NCBI RefSeq assembly: GCF_900141735.1
Contig: NZ_FQYO01000003.1
Span: 496,001-560,000, forward strand
DNA length: 64,000 nucleotides
Direction: 5' to 3'
Source: Wenxinia saemankumensis
GTDB lineage: Bacteria; Pseudomonadota; Alphaproteobacteria; Rhodobacterales; Rhodobacteraceae
Shown: positions 42,323 through 50,461 of the stretch, in pieces
Position numbering within the stretch: position 1 is the first letter of the stretch
How the letters are laid out: every line of letters begins with the position of its first letter
Notes under the pieces: generated by a model
Told to the model about the DNA's origin: nothing
What the model saw: the letters and a program-made list of their open reading frames with translations, nothing else
The model's database searches: none
Program-made: the position numbers and the translations under genes

Positions 42323-43663
42323 ATGACCGCGAAGAACATCGAACGCATCACGGCCGACCGGGCCTTCGTCCGGGCGAAGGGCAACGCGCTGAGGCGCTAT
42401 CCCGCGCCGGAGCGGGACGGCGATCGGCTCTATCCCCTCGCCTCGCCCACCGTCACCCCCTCGTTCCGGATCGGCGCCGATGACACGATCTTCGCCATCG
42501 GGTCCTGCTTCGCGCGAAACGTCGAGAAGGCGCTGGAAGGGGCGGGAAAGCGCGTGCTCAGCCGAGAGATCGACCTCGGCGAGATCGGGGCGAGCCTCGG
42601 CGACGCGACGAACTTCTTCAACAAGTACTCGATCCATTCCGTCACCAACGAGATCCGCTGGGCGCTGGAACGCGACAGCTTCCCGGGGGCGGACATCCTC
42701 TACCCGATGGGGCCGGACCGCTACTGCGACCCGCAGCTGGGCATGGCGCGGCTCGACTTCGATGCGGACACGATCCTCGCCTTCCGCCACCGCTATCTCG
42801 ACGCGATGGCGGCGGTGAAGGATGCGGACGTCGTGATCCTGACGCTCGGCTATGTCGAGACATGGTACGACACCGTGCTCGACCTCTACCTCAATGTCGT
42901 GCCGCCGGTGCAGCTGATCCGGGCAGAGCCCGGGCGGTTCGAGTTCCGCGTCCTGTCCTATGCCGACGTGCTCGAGGGTCTGAACGAGCTGCACGCCCTG
43001 CTGACGAGGCACCGGACGAAACCGCTGAAGATGCTGGTGACCGTCAGCCCCGTGCCGCTTCTCGCCACCTTCCGGGACATGGACGTGCTGGTGGCCAATG
43101 CCTATTCGAAGTCGGTGCAGCGGGCCGCACTGGACGAGTTCGTCCTGGGCAAGGACGGGGTGGACTACTTCCCCTCCTACGAGTTCGTCACCCTGTCGAA
43201 CCCCGCCGTCGCGTGGAGCGGGAACGACTACCGCCACGTCTCGCCCGACGTGGTGAACCGGATCATGTCGAACGTCCTCGTCCGCTATGTCGACGGGGCC
43301 GGGACGGCGGAGGCCGCGATGACGGCCGAGGGGCTGCTCGCCTCGGCGAAGATGCTGCAGAAGCTCGACAACTGGCCCGGGATCGTCGCCCTGTGCGAGG
43401 CGAACCGCGCGCTCGCCGACGGCGAGGTCGAGATCCTGATGATCGAGGCGACCGCGGCGCGACGGATGAACCGCCTTGGCGAGAGCTTCGCGGCGCTGCA
43501 GAAGGCGCGGGCGATCGCACCCCGGCGCCACGACGCGCTGGAGCGGATGATCAGCCTCTGCCGCCCGATGCGCCGCCTCGATGCCGCGCGCGACCTGCTG
43601 CAGGCCCATGCGGCCGACTTCCCGGGGCGCTCGCAGTTCCGGGAGAAGGTGACCTGGGCCTGA
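42323..43663 (+). CDS. GSCFA domain-containing protein
   Basis: This 446-residue protein carries the GSCFA domain from about residue 50 to 300, with the namesake IGSCFARNVE, then TNFFNKYSIHSVTNEIRWAL, LTLGYVETWYDT and MLVTVSPVPLLATF. The SGNDYRHVSPDVVNRI segment places a histidine where GDSL/SGNH-like hydrolases have theirs. The C-terminal 130 residues look helical and tetratricopeptide-like (LCEANRALADGEVEILMIEA). GSCFA proteins are uncharacterised but often lie in polysaccharide or surface-modification loci. It faces away from the GT61 gene. Confidence 0.86.
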   Translation: MTAKNIERITADRAFVRAKGNALRRYPAPERDGDRLYPLASPTVTPSFRIGADDTIFAIGSCFARNVEKALEGAGKRVLSREIDLGEIGASLGDATNFFNKYSIHSVTNEIRWALERDSFPGADILYPMGPDRYCDPQLGMARLDFDADTILAFRHRYLDAMAAVKDADVVILTLGYVETWYDTVLDLYLNVVPPVQLIRAEPGRFEFRVLSYADVLEGLNELHALLTRHRTKPLKMLVTVSPVPLLATFRDMDVLVANAYSKSVQRAALDEFVLGKDGVDYFPSYEFVTLSNPAVAWSGNDYRHVSPDVVNRIMSNVLVRYVDGAGTAEAAMTAEGLLASAKMLQKLDNWPGIVALCEANRALADGEVEILMIEATAARRMNRLGESFAALQKARAIAPRRHDALERMISLCRPMRRLDAARDLLQAHAADFPGRSQFREKVTWA

Positions 43664-43674
43664 CCCTGCCCGAC

Positions 43675-43834
43675 CGGGCCGGGCGGGGCCGGGCGGGGCC
43701 GGGCGGGACCCGACCGGGGTTTGACCGGGGTTTGACCGGGGCGGCCCGGCCGACCGGCAGGATCGGGCGAGCCCGACCGGGGCTCGACCCGGGACATCGC
43801 GGACCGGGATCTCGCGGACCGGGACTTCGCGGAT
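43675..43834. repeat. compound array of short tandem repeats
   Basis: Three kinds of unit follow each other: about three copies of GGGCCGGGCG (near 43675-43709), then GACCGGGGTTT repeated at 43712, 43723 and partly 43734, then a 15-bp unit CGGGACATCGCGGAC at 43790, 43805 and 43820 with one or two changes per copy. All share the CCGGG core. This looks like slippage-driven expansion. Confidence 0.65.
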
Positions 43835-43973
43835 ATGGGAACGCCGCCGACCTGCCGCCCGGCCCCGCTTTCGGGGCCGGGGCGGGCTGCCCAGAACGGT
43901 CGGCAGCCGCCTGCCCCCTCGGCCCGTGCGCCCGCGCAGGCCCGTATCCGCATCCGCATTCGCCCGTCAGGCG

Positions 43974-44002
43974 TTGAAATCCGCAGCCGCAGGCCATCTA
44001 TG
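43974..44002 (+). promoter_or_regulatory. candidate sodB promoter
   Basis: TTGAAA (43974-43979) is followed after 17 bases by TCTATG (43997-44002), about 40 bases before the sodB ATG. The -10 box is a weak match. Confidence 0.4.
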
Positions 44003-44043
44003 GGGGAACGAGACCCTCAACACTCAAGACCCGCGAGGACATC

Positions 44044-44646
44044 ATGGCTTTCGAACTTCCCGACCTTCCCTACGCGCACGACGCGCTCGCCTCCAAGGGC
44101 ATGAGCAAGGAGACGCTCGAGTACCATCACGACATCCACCACAAGGCCTATGTCGACAACGGCAACAAGGCGATCGCCGGGACCGAGTGGGAGAACAAGT
44201 CCGTCGAGGAGATCATCAAGGGCACCTACAATTCCGGTGCGGTGGCCCAGAACGGCATCTTCAACAACGCCTCGCAGTACTGGAATCACAACCAGTTCTG
44301 GGAGATGATGAGCCCGAACGGCGGCGGCGCCATGCCCTCCGAGCTGGAGAACGCGCTGAAGGACAGCTTCGGCAGCGTCGACAAGTTCAAGGAGGAATTC
44401 TCCGTCGCGGGCGCCGGCCAGTTCGGCTCGGGCTGGGCTTGGCTGGTCAAGGACACCGATGGCGGCCTCAAGGTCACCAAGACCGAGAACGGGGTGAACC
44501 CGCTCTGCTTCGACCAGACCGCGCTGCTGGGCTGCGACGTGTGGGAGCATTCCTACTACATCGACTTCCGCAACAAGCGGCCGGCCTACCTGACCAACTT
44601 CCTCGACAACCTCGTGAACTGGGAGAACGTCGCCTCGCGCATGTGA
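44044..44646 (+). CDS. sodB: superoxide dismutase, Fe type
   Basis: This 200-residue cytoplasmic enzyme dismutates superoxide. The start FELPDLPYAHDALASKGMS is the usual SodB N-terminus. Metal ligands lie in EYHHDIHH (first histidine), NHNQFW, and DVWEHSYYIDF (aspartate and histidine). GAGQFGSGWAWL and the glutamine-type context favour iron over manganese, although cambialistic members exist. It has its own candidate promoter and is followed by a strong terminator, so it is monocistronic. Confidence 0.95.
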   Translation: MAFELPDLPYAHDALASKGMSKETLEYHHDIHHKAYVDNGNKAIAGTEWENKSVEEIIKGTYNSGAVAQNGIFNNASQYWNHNQFWEMMSPNGGGAMPSELENALKDSFGSVDKFKEEFSVAGAGQFGSGWAWLVKDTDGGLKVTKTENGVNPLCFDQTALLGCDVWEHSYYIDFRNKRPAYLTNFLDNLVNWENVASRM

Positions 44647-44684
44647 GTGGCGACCGGGCTATGCCCCGGATCCCTGACCGATCG

Positions 44685-44717
44685 ACGGCCCCGGACCCCG
44701 ACGGTCCGGGGCCGTTT
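44685..44717 (+). terminator. rho-independent terminator of sodB
   Basis: A perfect 13-bp stem ACGGCCCCGGACC / GGTCCGGGGCCGT with a 5-base loop is followed by TT, 38 bases after the sodB stop. Confidence 0.75.
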
Positions 44718-44802
44718 CACGTCGGGGGAGGGCGCGGCTCGAGGAACCCGCGCGGGCGCCATCCGTTGATCCTGCAGGAAGACAGAACGACTGGAGGACG
44801 AC

Positions 44803-45033
44803 ATGGCAGACCGCGTGAAATCCAAGGACGGCGTCAAGGAAACCGACGCCTACCTGTCCGACGTCGACACTCCCCCGCATCAGGGCGCGGATGGCGGCGA
44901 GACTTCCCGCAAGGTCGGGAGTCGCGACGAGGAGAAGAGCGCCGAGGGCAATGACGGCGCGACCCGGGTCAAGGGCTCGGACAAGCGGGGCGAGGGCGTC
45001 GATGGCCCCAACGCCACCCAGTCGCGGAGCTGA
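44803..45033 (+). CDS. small hydrophilic, probably disordered protein
   Basis: This 76-residue protein (MADRVKSKDGVKETDAYLSD...) is dominated by charged and small residues (D, K, E, G, S, R), with no hydrophobic core or cysteine. Such composition resembles stress-related disordered proteins. A GGAGG site lies upstream of the ATG. It lies 4 bases before the host-attachment-like gene on the same strand, so the two are probably co-transcribed. Confidence 0.6.
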   Translation: MADRVKSKDGVKETDAYLSDVDTPPHQGADGGETSRKVGSRDEEKSAEGNDGATRVKGSDKRGEGVDGPNATQSRS

Positions 45034-45037
45034 TCCG

Positions 45038-45493
45038 ATGACCCGCATCCGCAACGACGACTGGGTCGTGATCGCCGATGGCGAGAAAGCCCTCTTCTTG
45101 CGAAACCTGACCGACGGCGAGGATCCGAACCTCGAGGTGGTGCGCGAGGAAAGTCAGGAGAACCCGCCCGACCGCGAGCAGAGCGCGAACCGGCCCGGCC
45201 GCGTCGGGCAAAGCGCCAATCCCGGAAAATCGGCCTATGACGACACCGACTGGCACGAGCTCGCGAAGGACCGCTTTGCCGCGCATCTAGCAGAGATGCT
45301 CTACGAGCGGGCGCACAAGGGGCAGTTCGACCGGATCGTGATCTGCGCCGCGCCCAATGTCCTCGGCACGCTGCGCGACCACCTGCACAAGGAAGTGCAG
45401 TCGAAGGTGGTGGCCGAGGTCCCCAAGACGCTCACCAACCACCCGATCCCCGAGATCGAGAAGATCCTGAAGTCGGACCTTGCCGGCGCCTGA
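45038..45493 (+). CDS. host attachment (AtsE-like / baeRF-type) protein
   Basis: This 151-residue protein matches the family named host attachment protein after a plant-attachment gene of Agrobacterium. Its fold resembles the eRF1 / archaeal Pelota core domain 1. Conserved pieces are WVVIADGEKALFLRN at the N-terminus, HELAKDRFAAHLAEMLYERA in the middle, and DRIVICAAPNVLGTLRDHL near residue 100. A role in attachment has not been shown for most members. It forms a likely two-gene unit with the disordered protein and ends before a terminator. Confidence 0.83.
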   Translation: MTRIRNDDWVVIADGEKALFLRNLTDGEDPNLEVVREESQENPPDREQSANRPGRVGQSANPGKSAYDDTDWHELAKDRFAAHLAEMLYERAHKGQFDRIVICAAPNVLGTLRDHLHKEVQSKVVAEVPKTLTNHPIPEIEKILKSDLAGA

Positions 45494-45518
45494 TCGCCAG
45501 GCCGGCGAGGGGTATCGG

Positions 45519-45546
45519 ACGGCCCCCGGGAAGCCCCGGGGGCCGT
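45519..45546 (+). terminator. terminator after the host-attachment-like gene
   Basis: A 12-bp perfect stem ACGGCCCCCGGG / CCCGGGGGCCGT with a 4-base loop lies 26 bases past the stop. It is followed by TCGCGTTTC, a weak U-run. Confidence 0.65.
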
Positions 45547-45562
45547 TCGCGTTTCCGACCTT

Positions 45563-45591
45563 TTGACCGCCCCGCAAAGCCTTGCTAGGCT
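45563..45591 (+). promoter_or_regulatory. candidate promoter of the LysM gene
   Basis: TTGACC (45563-45568) and TAGGCT (45586-45591) are separated by exactly 17 bases. Transcription would start about 50 bases before the GTG at 45648. The layout matches the candidate mdh promoter. Confidence 0.5.
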
Positions 45592-45647
45592 GGCGCACCG
45601 GGCTTGGGGAAGACCGGCCGACGGGACGTCCGAGGAGTACGGAGACA

Positions 45648-48029
45648 GTGGCAGCCTTGAGCCTTACGCGGGTCGCGCTCGGTGCGGGGAGCGCGGTCGC
45701 GCTCGTGCTGCTGGGTCTCAACCTGCTGCCTCCGACCGACGAACGCCCGGAGCCCGCGTCTGCCGACGCCACCGGAACGGGCGCGAGCGTGGACGACGGC
45801 CCCGGCGCGGTCGCGTCCGGACCCGCCGACCCCGGCGAGGAGCCGGCGGAGCCCGCGCCTGTCGCTGCTCTCGCCCCCGGAACCGGAACCGGAACCGAAA
45901 CGGGGGACGGGGCTGAAGGGGCCACGGACGGAACGGCGGAGCCGCTGGCTGGGGCCGAGGCGGCGGTCGCCCTGACCGGACCCGCATCGGCGGCACCGGA
46001 TGCCGCCGATTCCGCCACCGCCCCGGCATCGGCTGCGACGCCGCCGGCCTTCGGCGATCTCCGGGTGGAACCGGACGGGTTCGCCGTTCTGACCGGCACG
46101 GCCGCGCCCGGATCGACGCTCGCGGTCCTGCTCGACGGGATGGAACATGCGCGGATCGTGGTGGACGAGACCGGAAGCTTCGCCGATTTCCTCGACCTGC
46201 CCGCTTCGGACGGGGTCCGACGGCTGACATTGCTCGCCGATCCCGACGGTGCGGCGATCCCGTCGGAGGGCAGCATGCTCATCGGTTCGACCGGCGCGCC
46301 CGCCCCCGTGGCGCTGGCCGGGGATCTCGGCGCGGCCCCGTCCCCGGCCCCGGACGAGGTCGCATCGGGGGTCGAGGAGGCCGACATGGCCAACGCGGAC
46401 GCGCCGGCCGCCGTGGGCACGCCGACAGGGCCCTCGGACGACGTCCTCGCCGCCGTCGCCGATCCCGCCCCCGGCGCGGAGGCCCGCGCGCCGGCAACCC
46501 CGTCACCGGACGGGCAGACGGCCCCGGAGGCCGCGGTAGCGCAGACGGATGGGGGGGCGGACCTGCCGGTCCCGGCCGGCGAGGCGCCCGGGTTGGCGGG
46601 CCGTCAGGGAACGCAACCGGGCGCCGTCGCGCAGGCTCCGTCCGGGACCGATGCGGCCGGGCAGGTGACGGCCGACGCGGTCGGGGAGATCACGACCGAC
46701 GCGGCCGACCCGTCTGCCGGGCAGGAGGGGCCGGATGACGGCGGCGATGCGGCGCCCATGGTGGCCGAGGTCGACACTCCTGCTGCCGACGAGGCGGAGG
46801 GCGCGGCCCCCGAGGCGGTGGACGCCCCAGGCCCGGTTGCGCAGGCCGACCCCGCCGACGCTGCTGGCGCGCCACCCGCCGGGCCGGATGCCGCCTCCGG
46901 CGCCGGGTCCGTGACGGCCGGGACCGCGCCGGGCGCCGCTCCGGGCGCCGCTCCGGGCACCGAGCAGGCCGGAACGCCCGCCCCTGCCGAGGGTGCGCCG
47001 GCGCGTACCGGCGCCGCCGAGGCGCCGCAGACACTCGCCTCCGCAGGTCCGGCACCGGAGGCGATCGTGGCGGAGGCGCCGGTCGGTCCCTCCACGCCGC
47101 GGTACGGGTCAGGCCCGGGGCCTGCGGCGCAGGTCCAGACCGGGGCGACAGACCCCGCCCCGAGCGGTGCAACCCCCGACATCGCGGCGCCCGGCACGGC
47201 GCCGGGGGAAGGGATCGCCGCGGCCGGGGATCCGCCGGAGGCGCCCGGCCTGCCCGCCGCGACGCCGCAGGCCCCGCCCGCCGACGGCGCCGGGATCGCG
47301 GGGGCCGCGCCCGGCCAGGCCGAGCCGCCCGACCTCGCGGCTGCCCCCGGCGCGCCCGCCGCCCCCGCCGGGCCCGGCGCCCCGGCGACGGGCGACGACC
47401 CGGCCCCCGCCCCGGCCGTCGCCCAGGTCCCCGGCCGCCCCGAGGCGCCCGAGGCCGAGGCCGGCCCGGGGCAGGCGCCGATCCTGATGACCGACGGCGC
47501 CGGCGTGCGGTTGATCCGGCCGGCCCTCTCGGCCTCGGCCGATGCCGACGTGCTGCGGACCGTCGCGCTCGACACGATCACATACGACGCCTCGGGCGAG
47601 GTGGTCGTCGAGGGACGCGCGCGGGGGGCGGGCGAGGTGCGGCTCTACCTCGACAACCGGGTGATCGGCGCCGTCCCGATCGGCCCGGACGGGACCTGGG
47701 CCACACGGCTCGACCCGGCCGTGGCGCCCGGCGTCTACACGCTGCGCGTCGACCAGGTGGACCCGGACGGCGCGGTCGTCAGCCGGATAGAGAGCCCGTT
47801 CCTGCGCGAGCGGCGCGACACGATCGCGGCGGCGCTCGACGTGGCCGAGCGCGGCGTGTCGGTGCGGACGATCCAGCCGGGCAACACGCTCTGGGGCATC
47901 GCGGAAGAGCGTTACGGCGACGGGTTCCTCTACGTGGCCGTGTTCGAGGCGAACCGCGACCGCATCCGCGACCCCAACCTGATCTATCCCGGACAGGTCT
48001 TCCGCATCCCCGAACCACCCGCGCAATAG
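45648..48029 (+). CDS. LysM-domain envelope protein with a very long Ala/Pro-rich region
   Basis: This 793-residue protein starts with GTG after GGAG. A signal anchor (VALGAGSAVALVLLGLNLL) at about residues 8-26 directs it across the inner membrane. An Ig-like segment (FAVLTGTAAPGSTLAVLLDG) lies near residues 145-215, followed by about 400 residues of A/P/G/D/E-rich disordered sequence. A second Ig-like domain (EVRLYLDNRVIGAVPIGPDG) lies near residues 650-710, and a C-terminal LysM (VRTIQPGNTLWGIAEERYG ... NLIYPGQVFRIP) occupies about residues 740-790. LysM binds peptidoglycan. The layout suggests a wall-reaching tether or peptidoglycan-associated scaffold. I see no enzymatic domain. Confidence 0.85.
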   Translation: MAALSLTRVALGAGSAVALVLLGLNLLPPTDERPEPASADATGTGASVDDGPGAVASGPADPGEEPAEPAPVAALAPGTGTGTETGDGAEGATDGTAEPLAGAEAAVALTGPASAAPDAADSATAPASAATPPAFGDLRVEPDGFAVLTGTAAPGSTLAVLLDGMEHARIVVDETGSFADFLDLPASDGVRRLTLLADPDGAAIPSEGSMLIGSTGAPAPVALAGDLGAAPSPAPDEVASGVEEADMANADAPAAVGTPTGPSDDVLAAVADPAPGAEARAPATPSPDGQTAPEAAVAQTDGGADLPVPAGEAPGLAGRQGTQPGAVAQAPSGTDAAGQVTADAVGEITTDAADPSAGQEGPDDGGDAAPMVAEVDTPAADEAEGAAPEAVDAPGPVAQADPADAAGAPPAGPDAASGAGSVTAGTAPGAAPGAAPGTEQAGTPAPAEGAPARTGAAEAPQTLASAGPAPEAIVAEAPVGPSTPRYGSGPGPAAQVQTGATDPAPSGATPDIAAPGTAPGEGIAAAGDPPEAPGLPAATPQAPPADGAGIAGAAPGQAEPPDLAAAPGAPAAPAGPGAPATGDDPAPAPAVAQVPGRPEAPEAEAGPGQAPILMTDGAGVRLIRPALSASADADVLRTVALDTITYDASGEVVVEGRARGAGEVRLYLDNRVIGAVPIGPDGTWATRLDPAVAPGVYTLRVDQVDPDGAVVSRIESPFLRERRDTIAAALDVAERGVSVRTIQPGNTLWGIAEERYGDGFLYVAVFEANRDRIRDPNLIYPGQVFRIPEPPAQ

Positions 48030-48140
48030 GACGGCCCGAAGAGCGACCTCGTCGCCCCCCCGCGCCCGGGCGGGCGTCAGGCGCCTCCGGCGGGGCGGGC
48101 GCCTCTGGCAATGCCGGCGCGCGGGGCCTACCTTGCGCCG

Positions 48141-49979
48141 ATGCGACGCCTGCCCAAGACCGATGCCAACCTTTCCGGCCAGCCCGTCGACGGGCGGCGG
48201 ATCGTGCGGGCGGTGCTGCCCTATGTCTGGCCGAAGGGCGAGACGGGGACGAAGGTCCGGGTCGTCGCCGCCCTCGCGCTGCTGATCGGGTCCAAGCTGA
48301 TCGCGGTGGCGACGCCCATCCTCTACAAGTTCGCGGTCGATCACCTGTCGGGCGAGTTCGCGGGCCCCGGCTACATGGTCGCCTTCGGCGCCATCGGCCT
48401 CGTCGTGGCCTACGGCGTGGCGCGCGCCGCCAATGTCGGCTTCCAGCAGCTGCGAAACGCGGTCTTCGCCCCCGTGGGCCAGCAGGCGCTGCGGCGGCTC
48501 GCGGCCGAGACCTTCGCCCATATCCACCGGATGAGTCTGCGCTACCACCTGTCGCGCAAGACCGGCGCCCTGTCCCGCGTGATCGAGCGCGGGGTCAAGG
48601 GGGTGAGCTTCCTGCTCAACTTCCTCGTCCTGTCGATCGGGCCGCTGGTGCTGGAACTGCTGCTCGTCCTCGGCATCTTCGCCTGGTTCTTCGACGGCTG
48701 GTACCTGATCGCGGTGGCGCTGACCGTCGCGGCCTATGTCGGCTTCACCTTCAAGGTGACCGAATGGCGGGTGAGGATCCGCAAGCGCATGAACGAGGAG
48801 GACCAGGACGCCAACCAGAAGGCGATCGATTCGCTCCTGAACTTCGAGACGGTGAAGTATTTCGGCGCCGAGGCGCGCGAGGCCGACCGCTACGACCGCG
48901 CCATGCGGTCCTACCAGGGCTATGCCATCACGACCGAATACTCGCTCGCCTTCCTCAATTTCGGTCAGACCTTCCTCATCACCTCCGGCCTCGTCGCGGT
49001 GATGGCGATGGCGGCGGCCGGGGTGCAGGCGGGCACGCTGACGGTCGGCGATTTCGTCATGGTCAACGCCTACATGATCCAGATCACCATGCCGCTCGGC
49101 TTCCTCGGCACGATCTACCGCGAGATCCGGCAGGCCCTCATCGACATGGGCGAGATGTTCGACCTGCTGGACCAGCGCCCGGAGGTCGAGGACCGGCCCG
49201 GCGCCGGGGCGCTGCGGGTGACGGGCGGGCGCGTGACCTTCGAGGACGTGCGCTTCGGCTACGAGCCCGACCGCGAGATCCTGCACGGCATCTCCCTCGA
49301 CGTGCCGCCCGGGCGGACGCTGGCCATCGTCGGCTCCACCGGGTCGGGCAAGTCGACCGTGGGCCGGCTGCTCTTCCGGTTCTACGACGTGACCGGCGGC
49401 GGGATCCGGATCGACGGGCAGGACATCCGCGAGGTGACCCAGGACAGCCTGCATGCCGCGCTGGGCGTCGTGCCGCAGGATACCGTGCTGTTCAACGACA
49501 CGATCGGCTACAACATCGCCTATGGGCGCGAGGGGGCGAGCCAGGAGGCGATCGAGGCGGTGGCGCGGGCCGCCCGGATCCACGACTTCATCGCGGCGCT
49601 GCCGCAGGGCTACGACACGCAGGTCGGCGAGCGCGGGCTGAAGCTGTCGGGCGGCGAGAAGCAGCGCGTCGGCATCGCGCGCACGCTGCTGAAGGACCCG
49701 CCGATCCTGCTGCTCGACGAGGCGACGAGCGCGCTCGACACCGAGACGGAACGCGAGATCCAGTCCGAGCTCAAGGCGATGGGGCGGGGGCGCACCGTGA
49801 TCGTGATCGCGCACCGGCTGTCGACCATCGCCGATGCCGACGAGATCGTCGTGCTGGAAGCGGGCGAGATCGTCGAGCGCGGCCCGCACGAGGCGCTGCT
49901 GGCGCGCGAGGGGCGCTATGCCCGACTCTGGCACCGCCAGCAATCCGAGGAGGAGCCCGGCCGGGTCGCGGCAGAGTGA
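48141..49979 (+). CDS. Atm1-type ABC exporter (fused permease and ATPase)
   Basis: This 612-residue half-transporter has a six-helix membrane domain (about residues 35-325) and a C-terminal ATPase. Walker A is GSTGSGKST, the signature is LSGGEKQRVGIARTLL, Walker B is PPILLLDEATSALD, and the H-loop is VIVIAHRLSTI. The membrane domain pieces AAEFNF-like LLNFETVKYFGAEAREADRYD and QNAVF-like LRNAVFAPVGQQALRRLA are hallmarks of the Atm1/ABCB7 group, which exports glutathione-linked compounds and aids heavy-metal tolerance or iron-sulfur balance. The ATG at 48141 starts before the conserved region; an in-frame ATG at 48111 adds ten residues. Confidence 0.9.
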   Translation: MRRLPKTDANLSGQPVDGRRIVRAVLPYVWPKGETGTKVRVVAALALLIGSKLIAVATPILYKFAVDHLSGEFAGPGYMVAFGAIGLVVAYGVARAANVGFQQLRNAVFAPVGQQALRRLAAETFAHIHRMSLRYHLSRKTGALSRVIERGVKGVSFLLNFLVLSIGPLVLELLLVLGIFAWFFDGWYLIAVALTVAAYVGFTFKVTEWRVRIRKRMNEEDQDANQKAIDSLLNFETVKYFGAEAREADRYDRAMRSYQGYAITTEYSLAFLNFGQTFLITSGLVAVMAMAAAGVQAGTLTVGDFVMVNAYMIQITMPLGFLGTIYREIRQALIDMGEMFDLLDQRPEVEDRPGAGALRVTGGRVTFEDVRFGYEPDREILHGISLDVPPGRTLAIVGSTGSGKSTVGRLLFRFYDVTGGGIRIDGQDIREVTQDSLHAALGVVPQDTVLFNDTIGYNIAYGREGASQEAIEAVARAARIHDFIAALPQGYDTQVGERGLKLSGGEKQRVGIARTLLKDPPILLLDEATSALDTETEREIQSELKAMGRGRTVIVIAHRLSTIADADEIVVLEAGEIVERGPHEALLAREGRYARLWHRQQSEEEPGRVAAE

Positions 49980-50305
49980 GCTATCCCGTCACGCCGGACG
50001 GCCGGTATTTCGTGGCGAAGGGCCGGCTCTGGCGCCGGACCGATCCCGCCCTGCCGGAAGCGGACCGGCAGGCGGCGGTCAACGACCTCATGACCGCGCG
50101 GCGCGCGGTGGGGCAGGCGGACAGCCCGGAGGAGACGCAGGCGGCGCGGGCGGCCGTCGACGCCGCCAAGCGGCTGCTCGGCGAGCGCGGCCCCGTCTGG
50201 TGGACGGACGGTGCGCCGGACGAGACGCGCAAGGCGCCGTGGAATACCGGCTACGCGGCCTGGTGGGCGGCGCTGCCGGCGCACGAGAAGGAGGCCGGGA
50301 CCTGA
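49976..50305 (+). CDS. small conserved hypothetical protein coupled to the ABC exporter
   Basis: This 109-residue soluble protein starts with GTG overlapping the exporter stop (GTGA). It begins SYPVTPDGRYFVAKGRLWRRTDPALP and has a helical middle (QAAVNDLMTARRAVGQADS). A tryptophan-rich end (WWTDGAPDE, YAAWWAALPAHEKEAGT) completes it. Small proteins with a similar YFVVRGRLWR start are common in Proteobacteria without known function. There is no signal peptide or membrane helix. Confidence 0.65.
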   Translation: MSYPVTPDGRYFVAKGRLWRRTDPALPEADRQAAVNDLMTARRAVGQADSPEETQAARAAVDAAKRLLGERGPVWWTDGAPDETRKAPWNTGYAAWWAALPAHEKEAGT

Positions 50306-50410
50306 TCCCGGCCGTCCGGGAAACGGGCAGTGCGCGAACGTCGGGGGGGCTGTGCGGTCCCGCGCTGGACAAGGCGGACGACGAGGCGTAGCGCCGGACC
50401 CGGATCCCCG

Positions 50411-50427
50411 CGATTGTCCGACAATCG
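50411..50427. promoter_or_regulatory. 17-bp palindromic operator before the Bcr/CflA gene
   Basis: CGATTGTC-C-GACAATCG is a perfect inverted repeat centred at 50419. Its TTGTCCGACAA core fits the TNGTNNNACNA consensus of FadR-type GntR regulators. It lies 35 bases before the transporter ATG, where a repressor would block transcription. No regulator gene is adjacent. Confidence 0.55.
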
Positions 50428-50461
50428 ACCATCCGCGGGAGAAAATCGGAAAGGCACGCCC

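Larger units (their letters stand above)
43664..44043. other. 380-bp intergenic region with tandem repeats and the sodB promoter
   Basis: This region lies between the GSCFA gene and sodB. Its first half is a compound tandem-repeat array (43675-43834). Its second half contains a candidate sodB promoter. No supported gene. Confidence 0.6.

Noticed and set aside
47109-49943. A 944-codon minus-strand open frame opposite the LysM and ABC exporter genes.
   Set aside because: Shadow frame of conserved genes; low-complexity and without motif.
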